Shown: positions 45,627 through 55,823 of the stretch, piece after piece
How the letters are laid out: each line of letters starts with the position of its first letter
Numbering within the stretch: position 1 is the stretch's first letter
Source of the DNA: Alitta virens
Lineage: Eukaryota > Annelida > Polychaeta > Phyllodocida > Nereididae
DNA: 64,000 nucleotides
Assembly (NCBI GenBank): GCA_932294295.1
Contig: OW028578.1
Span: 36,743,685-36,807,684, forward strand
Reading direction: 5' to 3'
The notes under the pieces: generated by a model
What the model was told of the DNA's origin: nothing
Seen by the model: only the letters and a program-made list of their open reading frames with translations
Databases searched by the model: none
Made by a program: the position numbers and the translations under genes

Positions 45627-46411
45627 GATCAGTCGTATTATTACTTGACGACTGATAGTTTGTTGATAATTTCAAGGACCAAATTATCAAGGCAAGATGG
45701 ATCGCTTTGTGTGAAAGTTTTCATGGACCACCTGGCAAATTATCATTGTTGAGCTGAAGGATTTGAATGAAACTTATCAGCTAGCTGATGGAAAAGTAAA
45801 GAAGTCCTAGGGTATCAGAAGAGGTTGAACAAAAATAGATATATGTATAAGGAGATCAACTTTGTAATGCTGTCTTTCATTGACTTCATTAAGTTTGAAC
45901 TGTCTTTCATCAATACAATTGGCAGCTAGAGAAAATCGTGTTGGATATAAACTCATTATTAGGAATACTGATTGAATGATCTGAATCAAAGAGCCATATG
46001 AACTGAGACGTAAAGCAATATAACCGATTCTTTGATTGCCGATGTCACGAAAGTAGCTTGGATGGTATAGTGTGTAAACAGCATTCATTATTATGACATC
46101 ACATTGTGCCGGTGACGTCACTATGGTTACCATTCGAACCGAATTAATGCCTTAAAAAGAAGCTATGCAAACTGATTGTTGTGCTATGCATTTAGCTGTG
46201 TTGTAAAAACTCCTTTGACATTTTTTTAAGAGTTATTTTGTTGTGCTTTGGTGATGAAATCTTCTCTTTTCGAGCAAATAATATGTATTGATTTTGTAAT
46301 TCATAAGCTCATCGATTGAACTATATTTATCTAATTTCTTAAATGAAAACATTAAGACCTATTTGATCATCAGGATCAGCAATAGAATCGAATGAGTTCA
46401 CTGCAGATTTC

Positions 46412-46632
46412 AATCGTGTTTTAATGGACTAAAATTTAAATGAGGTCAAACAATTTTGTCCAGACGGACTATAAAATCTGAAACGAGTTCAAAGTTGTGT
46501 TTAATTGCATTGAAACGAATGAGGTCATCGTGTTATTATGGACTAAAATTCGAAAGAGGTCAAACTATTTTGCTCACATGGACTATACATCTAAAACGAG
46601 TTTAGATTATTGAGTTTAATTGCATTTGAATA
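46412..46632 (+). repeat. Two diverged ~110-bp tandem units
   Basis: Both read ATGGACTAAAATT, GAGGTCAAAC, GGACTATA, AAACGAGTT and GTTTAATTGCATT in the same order, with many substitutions. An older duplication than 45400-45626. Confidence 0.7.
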
Positions 46633-48941
46633 TCAATTGAGTATTAATCAGTTGTCAATATGGACTGATTGACAAAACTGAGTTAACAATTAATCGTGGT
46701 CTTTCGGAAAAGATTAAAATTTCTTGCGTTCTTATGACATTACTATAAACAATTTTCATACATCGGCATTTGCAAAAGAGCAGATTTCATTGCCAAATAT
46801 TTGATTTAATTCAATTTAATTTGAACGAACCACGAGTACCGTTGCGTCGGTGGTTTTATTGATCACTTAGTGCTTTCAGAAATTGTTGAGTCGTCAATGA
46901 TATGTACAAAGTGTGGCTGACCCTAATGAATGAATTTTTGATATTTAGTTTTCCTTTTTGATTGTAATGAATGCAATTTTTTTTAAACTTGAGTCAATTA
47001 TGTGCACTTTTTAGCCCCGTTTCATCAACTTTCATCTCATACCATTTGTACATCTCTTCATCAATTTCATTAAAAAGAATTCATGTACTTTCAGAGCCAG
47101 AATAACAACAAGGTAATATTTACCAAATTCTGGTATGTTACATTAATATCGGATTCACAAATTACCTAAGTAAGATCCTAACATGTGGAATAAATGGGGT
47201 ATGTTTGAAAAATCCAGAATACCTGAATAATTCACTAATAAATATCATCATCTACCATTGTCACGATGGGAGAAAATAACGTGTGTTATGACTCAACGCA
47301 TGAAAGTAAATTTGGTGAACGTTGTCATGCTGCTTGACATATTAAATTTGGAAGGTTTACAATATTAAATATCATTAATATTTTTTTTCTGCAAGTAAAT
47401 ATCACTTAATAGGTTAATTACACTTATCAGTGAATACTGACTTCCCATTTTAATTTCCATCAGATTCAGATCTCGTGAGCGTCTGACATGACTTATTTGT
47501 TATTGGATGTCTGGTCATAAAGAATAGCATATGTCAGTATGTTATGGATTCATGTAAGATATAAATATCATGCAAGTAACTTACATTTATTAAAGTATCT
47601 TACACACTCCGTCCAAGTAATAAATAATGAGCTCCATCTTTTTATTTGGCCCACTTAATCTTTTAACTTCATTTAACATTAAAATCACCAACAACTTTAA
47701 CATCAACTTACAATTTCTCATCACAATTTCTAACATCACTTTAACAAATGATATTGCAAAGATTAATGGATTTTAATAAGGGTGGTATGGGCTAACAATT
47801 TATATAAATAATTGGTATTAAAAGATATGATATTCATAACCGATATGTAAATTATATATTTACTTTAATCATAAATGCACTTGACAATCAGTTTGAATTA
47901 TTTATACATTCATATTAGCTTTAATAATTATATGACTTAATACAATTTATAATACTTATGCTGTATATAGTTGAAGTTTTTTAAACGAGTAGATAGCTTT
48001 TATTATTTATTTGCTTTGTTTAATAAATTAACTAGACAATATATTATCATGAATGATATTGTCTTTTATGCACAGTTTAACAACAAACTAAGTTTTATTT
48101 TCTTTCTTTTTCAGCTGCTGAATTTATTTAATGTTAATTAGGTTAAATAATAATTAACTTTGATTAGCGTTAATTATGTTAATTTAGCATTGCTAATTAG
48201 TGTATGGTAGACTTGTGTGTGAATAGGTTTCGTTACCCCTTTTAATTTATGCACAAAAGTTAAAACAATGCACTTTTGACAATCACGTTGTTAACATTGC
48301 ACATTCATAATAATATTTATGTTAATATTTTCAATGTTAACATTGTTTTTTTATTAACCTATAATTGGTCATGACAATGTACGAATGTATTAAACTTTTC
48401 ATTAGTCATAATTTTTAATATTTAATTATGATAATTATACCTTAATTATGTATCACCAACTGCTATTTTGTATCAAATGTAGGTCCTTTTTGTTTATTAA
48501 TAAGGTTGCTGCAAATATATGGTATTATGTTATATAAACTCTTATAGTTGTATAGTGTAGTATGTAGGCTTAAGTTATCTGTTTTATTTTTTTTGTATCA
48601 TTCACAAGCAATGAATGAATTTAAATGCCAATTATGCATAATGCATATTAGTTGCATATCATCCATCATTCATGATTATCATTTTTCCATATTTTCACGG
48701 TATGAGTTGTACACTTTCCGTACTCCTGCTTTGAAGGGTAGTTTCTGACCTGATTTTTAAAATTCTTTTTTGAGATGTAAGAATTCTCTGCATCAGTGTG
48801 TTTACCTGTAATTGCTGCGTATTACCCAATAAAATGTTGGTTTTTAACGTGTCGCGTTTGTTGTCCATCTCAATCAAAATTGGCATTTGAGTGCTACGGA
48901 GAGCTTCTTTTAATAATATAGACGGGAAGAAATTAATATGG

Positions 48942-49067
48942 TACATGGCCAAATGTCCTATTATATAAACGCATGGAAAACGCATGGTTTTCAACTCATT
49001 TTAATTAGGCAATAACCATGCGTTTATCCTTTTCATGGAAAACTCACGTGGCACATTTGGCCATGTA
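48942..49067. mobile_element. TACATGGCC hairpin MITE, copy C
   Basis: TACATGGCCAAATGTCC to CACATTTGGCCATGTA, with a ~20-base deletion in the left arm. TA at both ends. Confidence 0.78.
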
Positions 49068-49168
49068 TACCAATGATTCATGTACTACATCAGATGCAGT
49101 ATAAATGTGGCCAAAGAATAAAATGTGAAATGGTGTAATATTAGTATGTATTTAATGGCATGTAAGGT

Positions 49169-49285
49169 ATGGTCTAGCTAGCATTGCGCAGAGCCCTGTG
49201 TTGGCCACTGGGGTCCGAGGTCTTCACCCACAATGTTACCTCCCTTGCCAAGAGGAGGCCCAGAACTTTCAAGAGGTTCAAGACT
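49169..49285 (+). repeat. GCCCTGTGTTGGCC repeat copy
   Basis: GCGCAGAGCCCTGTGTTGGCC through CCAAGAGGAGGCCCAGAACTT. Unknown class; about 110 bases. Confidence 0.65.
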
Positions 49286-49940
49286 GGCGTCTTTCATTAG
49301 TCACAATATTAATTGACACATGTGCAGAACACCACAAATCATAGCCAAGGTAAAGAGTAGTTTAAACAAGGGGTGATCCACTATTTAAATCAAGCGTCTG
49401 GATCTCCAAACTGCTATCCAAATGAGTTCAACTTGATGCCCAGGTTCTGAGTAAACACGTATATGATATTAGGAAATGACTCAGAGTCTGTGCTGAGGCA
49501 ATTATGCATATTTTAAAATATAACCCCCCCCCCCCCCCCACCCCCGGAGCATTGTTTGGTATATGTTAGCATTCTCCTGCTGCTTGCAGTGCCTCTACAG
49601 TTTGCAGGGAAAATAAAGCACATGCACTCCCTCTAGTGGGGAAAGACAACTCAAATGTAATAAACAGACTTAGATATTATTGGTAATTCTAGCATAGACT
49701 TATTTAAATTTACATAAGTAGACTTCAAATTATCTTCATATAATTTTATAATTTTTTTTCTGCATTTTATTTGCATGAGTTTTATTTTTCATATTATGTG
49801 GCTTAAACCCTAACCCTGATTGCCAAACAAATCTTAAATCTTATATATAACATGGAAAATCTCAAGTTCAATATTTCCCACAAAAGCACTACTGAAAACA
49901 AAAAATCAATCAAGACACAACTCATGCTTGTGATTAAAAA

Positions 49941-49946
49941 TTTATT
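49941..49946 (-). promoter_or_regulatory. Poly(A) signal overlapping the stop codon
   Basis: AATAAA on the minus strand contains the TAA stop codon at 49944-49942. It is followed within 40 bases by GT/T-rich sequence (GAGTTGTGTCTTGATTG), as expected for a downstream element. The 3' UTR would be only about 20 nt. Confidence 0.6.
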
Positions 49947-50015
49947 GGCGAAAGTTGAAAATAGAAAATATGAACAAAACAAATATGTACAGCACAGACG
50001 ACTTCTGTGAGGATG
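49942..50015 (-). CDS. Cys-rich gene, terminal exon (GPI-type tail)
   Basis: Follows ATTTATTTTTCAG. Encodes ASSQKSSVLYIFVLFIFSIF, four more residues, then TAA. Small residues (ASS) before a hydrophobic run that ends the protein fit a GPI omega site and signal. Confidence 0.65.
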
Positions 50016-53000
50016 CTGAAAAATAAATTGTGTATTCCAAATTAGTAGTTACTTTGATGATGTGTCAACTGCTGAGGTCATTCTCGCCTGTGCTAGGTAC
50101 AGGAGAGCTAGACAGGCATAACTGAAGTGTGCATTGCGCAGAGCCCTGTGTTGGCCACTGGGGTTTTAGGTCTTCAACCAGTGTTGCCAATTTTACCATG
50201 TGAAGGCCCAGTACTTTTATGGGTATATACTTGAGGATTCAGTCTGATATATTTTTAAAACGAATTATATATAAATAATATTTAGATTAAATGAAAAAGG
50301 CAGAAGTTTGCAACACTTCAATTGCTTTGCGTTATTATCTAAACGATTATACACAGTGCATATTTCATATTCATAGGCTGACACGTCTGATAACATGCAC
50401 ACATTGATAATACAGAATCATTGCGATGTCATATTTCACCTAGTAAAAAAACTTTGTCAAGAAAAATACCTTTGTTATATTCAATAAAGCTGAATTCCAC
50501 TGGACATCCCGGAGGAACTGAAAGTCGGTATGGGTCGAGGTATTGGTGAGTAATGTAAGCCCAATTAAACCGTGTTATGCCAAACCGAAGTTTAAAGATG
50601 CACTCATTGGTGACAGCTGTGACAATGTCCGCCGCTGTCTCATAGTTTCTACAAGAAATAAATAAATCCATTTTAATATGTCATGCAATTGAAAAAAGTG
50701 CAGTATAGCGGACCCAGATTTTTGACCATATTTAACGAGCCTCATTGTCATGCCTATGACGTAAAAATGCTTGAAATCAATGTATGACGTCACAAACTAC
50801 CCAAACCCCTGCTATTCTACACCAAATGTTATTTAAATTATGCTAGAACTTCAAAATTGTAAATTATGCCTAGGTTTTTGGGGTCAAGGAATTCAATGAA
50901 ACTATCCATTTTAAGATATAATGTACAGGAACTTGGATATCCAAGATGGCGTCCAATATTGCCACCATGATTCCTTGACCCAAAAAACCTAGGCATAGAC
51001 CCCATATTTGTTGTGCTGTGTCAATTAGTTATAAAGATATAGCCAGTCATCGCTTCATGGTGGCCATTTTGGACGCCATCTTGGATATCCAAGTTCCTGT
51101 ACATTATATCTTAAAATGAATAGTTTCATTGAATTCCTTGACCCCAAAAACCTAGGCATAGACCCCATATTTGTTGTGCTGCGTCAATTAGTTACAAAGA
51201 TATAGCCATTTATTGCTTGATAGTGGCCATCTTAGACACCATCTTTGATATTTCAAAATATATGCTGCTGACAAAATTTACTTGCATGATATCAATTATA
51301 CAATTTTGGACAAACATTGCTAAAAGTAGGAATTAATGTGAAAGTTTAGTCACTTGCACAATTAACTGAAAAATTACTTACACATTTCAAACTGGTTGTC
51401 ATGGCAACATTATTTATTTAACAAAACTGAAATCATGTTGTATACATACTATTGGTAAAGATTAGCAAAAACACCACTTGTTTTGTTACAATGGCAACAG
51501 GGTTATACGATCTTTAAATAATTAACATTGTTTTTAAATAACTGTAGATACCTGTAAATTTTGGCCAAATATCAAACGTTTTTCATTTGTTTTGCCAAAG
51601 TTAGAGAATATATTAAGTTTCAATATTGGGTTTAAAAATTAAGGAACTTGTTGCCATGGAAACAAATTTTAAGACCCTTATTTACCACTTTCGACATGGC
51701 AAACATAAAAATTCATAAAATTGAGGAACTTGGATTTAAAATGATGTGTAATATGACCATCGGGTCTTAACGTGTCACCAACTTCTTAAATATGCATCTT
51801 TTTTGGAGTTTGCCTCTCCTCTATAAGCATCCAGGTGAGTGTCTAATGTGTTGTGCTCTAGCTGACATATTCTGACCTTTGTTTTCTGGTTTGTAAATTG
51901 CTCAGGAATATGTTTTAAAGAAATTAATTGAGATCGAAAGTGATGGAAGAAAAACATACTCGCAATCTGGTCCAGAGTTGCCAAATCTATCTGCTGCAAT
52001 CTTTATGAAACTTGCACAATCACCTACAGAAAATAGAAATGACATACATAACAAAGACTCACATAAAACTGCTATTAAACAAGAGAAATAGAAATGAAGT
52101 ACACAACAAAGACACATAGGCTATTAATAAACACAAGAAAGTACATAACAAAGACATAGGCTATTATTAAACAAGAGAAATAGAACTGAAGTACATAACA
52201 AAGACACAATAAGCTGCTAAACACAAGAAACAGAGCTAAACACGAGAAATACAAATAATTTACATAACAAATTTGTCTTTGCTAAGTGCTGTTATAAATG
52301 TACTATAAATAGAAATAAAAAATTCTTTCAAATTAATGCATAAATGGACATTAGATGTCCCACATGGCTTAACGTTTATTCCCAGGTGAAGGCCTGCAGT
52401 AAAAAATAAATAAACTCACATACATTGTCCAACGTCTCATTAGTCACTTTTAAGATGTCATTGATTTGGAAGAATAGATCAGGAAGAAGTTCAAACACAG
52501 ATCTACAAGATTCCACTGCCCTGGTACAGTTGCCTGTGGTCTCTTGTGGTTTGTGCATATAGGCAGCTCTAAAAAAAGACAACAAAACATTTAATGGCAA
52601 CTTTTCATGCAATATATACATAGGAAACACCAAAATTTTCTGGTCTTATTGGTACGATACAGTTAACCAGTAAAAAACGTTTGTTACAAACGGTTTATTA
52701 ATATCATCAATTAAGGTCCGATTAATGATTTCATTATTACCAGAATATGGTATACAAGTATGCTCGTCACATTGTACATATCAGTATTTTTATATATTTT
52801 TGTAAAATTTTAAATCTTATATGTATTTTTGATTTTATCTGTGATTTATCCTCTATCTTTATGTGTATATACTTATATATTATTTCGCTTTAACACTGAA
52901 TGTCTAAGAGCAGGAATCTGCCCAGAAAACATCAAATTATGGCAACTGGGAAATTGAACGTTCAGCTATAAAATAATGAGAACTTGTATATCATACTTAT

Positions 53001-55823
53001 GTAGGTGTAGTTTTAGATAGACTTAGTGAGTAGAGCTATAGATATATGTGACATATGTGACATATGTATCTTTCTGATATGAAAAAGTGTCAATAAAAGC
53101 TATATATATATGTATAAGTGTCTGTCCTAGTAATGTAGAATTATTGTACCAATAATGGGGGCTACACCATGCACTCTCCAGTGATACCTGCCAAAGGTCG
53201 TTCATGTCAGTGCCAGGCTTATCTGGAGTCTGCATTGTACAGAGCCCTGTGTTGGCCACTGGGGTTCGAAGTCATCACCCCTGCCCATGAGGAGGCCCAA
53301 TACTTTCAGGGGCTGTAAGATGATAGAACTGTTTTCTTACCCACAAAATCTGTTCAAGCTACTGATGTTGGAAGTAATTGGCATCAGAAACACCTGCAGT
53401 CCCGTGACACAGTTCTCAACAGTCTTGATGTCACATGCGAAAGGCACTAAGGAACAAAATCATTGGATAGTAAGATAATTGGTTTAAGAATATTGACACG
53501 TACATTGGTTATAACCATTTCTACTCCAATTATAGTCATTTAAATCCCACACCGTCCAGCGAACATTTTTTCAGACTTACTCTACTAGTAATCTCACTCG
53601 AGCATTTATTTATTTTAGGATTAGATTGGTTTCTTGGGTGAATATATACATAAGAAACACCAACCAGCTTCAAACACTATAATTCTGAACTTTAATTAGA
53701 CATATTCTTATTATAGCATTGATAAGGTAGTTCTTTTCGAAACCAAATGTTGTGATGTACATATACCAACCAGCAAACCAACCACCCAACACAGCAACAC
53801 AATACACAACAACCAACCAACCAACCAACCAACCAACCAACCAACCAAAACAAACTTTAATTATTAATTATTATTATTTGAGAATATTCTAGTATATCAC
53901 ACTCAATTTGAATACATTTACCAGTAAACATTACCAGTTTGCTCATGATTTATGATAAAAAAAAATAGTTTTTTTTCGGCTTAATAATAAACCCACTTAT
54001 TTTAATAAGTGGGAAAGAGAGCCCTTCGCGGTCATAATCTTAAACATTTTGCAAGTTATATCAACAATCGTGTATCATTAATATTCTCTCTCCTTCGCCT
54101 TGAATGCTTATACATTACACATTAACATAATTATAGATGATTCATAAAAATAGCCTTATCTCATAGGATCACTATTTGCATCTGTACTTTCATTTATACA
54201 ACACAAAATATAATACACGCATACTTTGGACATTACAAGGCATAAATATACCGCATTTCAAAATCCCAAAGCACTTTCCTAATCGCTACATGCAAACAAT
54301 TTTCACCATATCGACCGGTGCGGTTGTTTTTCTCCACGACGCATTTATCCGTCATGGCTGTTGCAGTGAAGTCCATGAGGCGACGATAGAATGTTTGCGA
54401 CACGTTATTGGTGCATCCCTGAAAACAGTTCTTAACCACTTCCAAAGATGTTAGGAGTTTGTCTTCCCTGAAAGATAAAGAAGATTGTCTGTACCTGGTG
54501 GTTGAGACATGACTTCCCTGCAAACACAAACAGTTTCAAGTTCATTTACCATTAGGACAATGGTGGGTAGACGACTGGTGCCTTATAAGCCTTTATCATA
54601 GTCATGTATATAATCCAAGAAAGAAACGTATTAAAGAATAAAATAAATTTACATATAAATCTAGAATTTAATATATAATTTAAATTTACATTACATAATA
54701 AATATATAAACATATATGTACTCAGGAAACTACCTCAGCAGTAATATTAAAAAATATCACATAACTACTGTATAATCAAAAACAACTAAATTGGTTTGTG
54801 ACATTCTTGCCACAACATGTTGTTACAACATTAAAATATGGACCCTAAAAAACCTGCCAGTCTTACTTTCAAGTAATATTCCCAAAAATGATTGCCAGAA
54901 AGTATCTTGACAACATTCAATATTATAGAACGGGTTGTCACAATGTGATATTAGGAGTTATATCACAAGGAGTTATAGTCCATGTTATTGAATTGAAAAT
55001 AATTTTATTTGGAAATTTATTAAAACAAGACTACAGTATGACATTTTGTTATTCCTGGCATGATACATTTAAAATGATTGCATATATTATATTAGTATTT
55101 ATACTTGCCAGGAGACCCCAAAGAACCTCAATGGGTTGTGTTAGGGGCCACCTTAAATTGATACAATATTAGAACCAGAAAGAATATAATATACTAAATA
55201 AATTAGAAAAAAGAAAATAAATATAAGTTAGGAAAAAAATAGAAAGGAGAAAATAATAATAATATTATATGACATACGATATTGCAATACAGGTGAAATT
55301 TCTAATATTACATACAATGATTATAACTTTTACAACTGATCTCTTCAGGGACAATGATTACAAGAAAAATAGTAAAACATATGCACATATTTACATTAGT
55401 TTTAGTATCACTGATATAATGGACCACCAAAACCTTTCTTTATAGCTTATGTTTTATTGTTTTGTCTTGCACTTCCGACTATAAATAAAGTTTTATCTTA
55501 TCTTATCTTATTCAAGTGAAGATGTGCAAAATTGCAATCGTAACTTTTTTTTCTCTTTTAGAAATTCTGAAAAAATGCAATCGATCGCTTTTTCCAAAAC
55601 GGGTTGAATTTAAACGGAATGGCCTCTATCAAGCAAATTTCACTCTTTTACACATGTGTGATACCCGGATAATGAACTGATAATGTATGTCTAATTACAT
55701 AATTATCTAAAAATACAATCACATACCTGCATTCGCTGTCTTTGATCAATTGTCCAACAGTTCCAGCACAATGTGTGTATCTCGGATTGAGGTTGAATTC
55801 ATTGCATAGGTCTTGAGTGCTGG
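49942..55823 (-). CDS. Cysteine-rich, probably GPI-anchored extracellular protein (5' end missing)
   Basis: Seven exons on the minus strand join in a single frame: 55727-55823, 54307-54467, 53341-53446, 52420-52568, 51960-52023, 50470-50648, 49942-50015. Intron phases are 2,1,2,1,2,1 and all ends are GT/AG. They give 275 residues plus a stop. Sixteen cysteines are spread along the chain, with helix-like spacings such as CDIKTVENC and CTRAVESC and several N-glycosylation sites (NNVS, NRT, NIS, NCT, NET). The C terminus is a short polar stretch followed by VLYIFVLFIFSIF and four last residues, the usual form of a GPI-attachment signal. A first exon ending in phase 1 with the signal peptide must lie to the right; I could not find it. 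I do not recognise the family; the Cys-x6/7-Cys helices recall small secreted helical proteins. Confidence 0.7.
50103..50224 (+). repeat. GCCCTGTGTTGGCC repeat copy
   Basis: GCATTGCGCAGAGCCCTGTG through GTGAAGGCCCAGTACTTTT, inside the last intron of the Cys-rich gene. Confidence 0.65.
50470..50648 (-). CDS. Cys-rich gene, sixth exon
   Basis: Follows ATTTCTTGTAG and ends at AACAAAG|GTATTT. Encodes NYETAADIVTAVTNECIFKL and LSVPPGCPVEFSFIEYNK with two cysteines. Reading through the donor would add 13 residues and a stop; splicing to 49942-50015 instead gives a GPI-type tail. Confidence 0.7.
50697..50866. mobile_element. CAGTATAGCGG MITE, truncated inverted copy
   Basis: Begins AGTGCAGTATAGCGGACCCA and contains the TGACGTCA block, but the interior matches the 32302 copy in the opposite orientation. 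The second terminal repeat is missing; the sequence runs into the foldback at 50866. Confidence 0.7.
50866..51159. mobile_element. Foldback element with 90-bp arms
   Basis: 50866-50955 and 51070-51159 are inverted copies with very few mismatches, each containing GGAACTTGGATATCCAAG (left) or its complement, and GATGGCGTCC / GGACGCCATC. A spacer of 114 bases separates them. In an intron of the Cys-rich gene. Confidence 0.88.
50983..51260. repeat. ~158-bp direct duplication overlapping the foldback
   Basis: CCTAGGCATAGACCCCATAT, GTCAATTAGTTATAAAGATA and TGGTGGCCATTTTGGACGCC at 50983-51095 recur with changes at 51141-51255. The two units overlap the right foldback arm. Confidence 0.8.
51395..51663. 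promoter_or_regulatory. Cluster of three X-box-like sites
   Basis: GTTGTCATGGCAAC (51395-51408), GTTACAATGGCAAC (51485-51498) and GTTGCCATGGAAAC (51650-51663) each fit the GTNRYCATRGYAAC-type RFX site or differ by a base. In an intron of the Cys-rich gene. May be regulatory or part of a repeat. Confidence 0.3.
51960..52023 (-). CDS. Cys-rich gene, fifth exon (64 bp)
   Basis: Between TTTTCTGTAG and TGCGA|GTATGT. Encodes DCASFIKIAADRFGNSGPDC. Short exon; the other two frames contain stops or break the phase. Confidence 0.68.
52420..52568 (-). CDS. Cys-rich gene, fourth exon
   Basis: Follows TTTTTTTAG and ends at GTAT|GTGAGT, a consensus donor preferred over GTATGT four bases earlier because only it keeps the frame. 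Encodes QETTGNCTRAVESCRSVF and INDILKVTNETLDNVC. Confidence 0.72.
52740..53112 (+). repeat. LINE 3'-end copy
   Basis: Ends GTGTCAATAAAAGCTATATA with a TATATATG tail, like the other LINE 3' ends. Includes GTGACATATGTGACATATG at 53048-53066, a word also found in the palindrome at 58721. Confidence 0.5.
53222..53312 (+). repeat. GCCCTGTGTTGGCC repeat copy
   Basis: GTACAGAGCCCTGTGTTGGCC to GAGGAGGCCCAATACTTTC; slightly shortened in the middle. Confidence 0.65.
53341..53446 (-). CDS. Cys-rich gene, third exon
   Basis: Between TTCCTTAG and TGTGG|GTAAGA. Encodes PFACDIKTVENCVTGLQVF and ITSNISSLNRFCG with three cysteines. Confidence 0.7.
53815..53850. repeat. (CCAA)n microsatellite
   Basis: About nine CCAA units. 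Confidence 0.9.
54307..54467 (-). CDS. Cys-rich gene, second exon
   Basis: Follows TTATCTTTCAG. Encodes EDKLLTSLEVVKNCFQGC and DFTATAMTDKCVVEKNNRTG. The donor chosen, TATG|GTGAAA, is the one that keeps phase with the next exon but is not a strong match; the frame itself stays open to 54233. An alternative acceptor TTGCAG 60 bases upstream leads to a stop. Confidence 0.6.
55485..55512 (+). repeat. Retroposon tail with (TTATC)n
   Basis: AATAAAGTTTTATCTTATCT. A very similar end lies at 62075-62100 (AATATAATTTTATCTTATCT), so a second retroposed family with a pentanucleotide tail is present. Confidence 0.5.
55727..55823 (-). CDS. Cys-rich gene, first recognised exon
   Basis: Follows CTACTACAG and ends TGCAG|GTATGT. 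Only one of the three frames is open; it reads STQDLCNEFNLNPRYTHC and then TVGQLIKDSEC, with three cysteines. Starts with two bases of a split codon, so an upstream exon is required. Confidence 0.7.

Larger units (their letters stand above)
45356..48850 (+). other. Probable long 3' UTR / downstream region of the FN3 gene
   Basis: About 3.5 kb with almost none of the repeats that crowd the rest of the window, beginning right after the stop codon. Candidate AATAAA signals include one near 48829. Two tandem duplications occur near its start (45400-45626 and 46412-46632). The low repeat density suggests selection or transcription, but the 3' end is not proven. Confidence 0.4.

Noticed and set aside
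54468..54510. Possible 23-base microexon GGAAGTCATGTCTCAACCACCAG in the Cys-rich gene (written here only as a position, 54488-54510)
   Set aside because: It would leave an intron of under 30 bases before the next acceptor, too short for normal splicing, and reading through it meets a stop.
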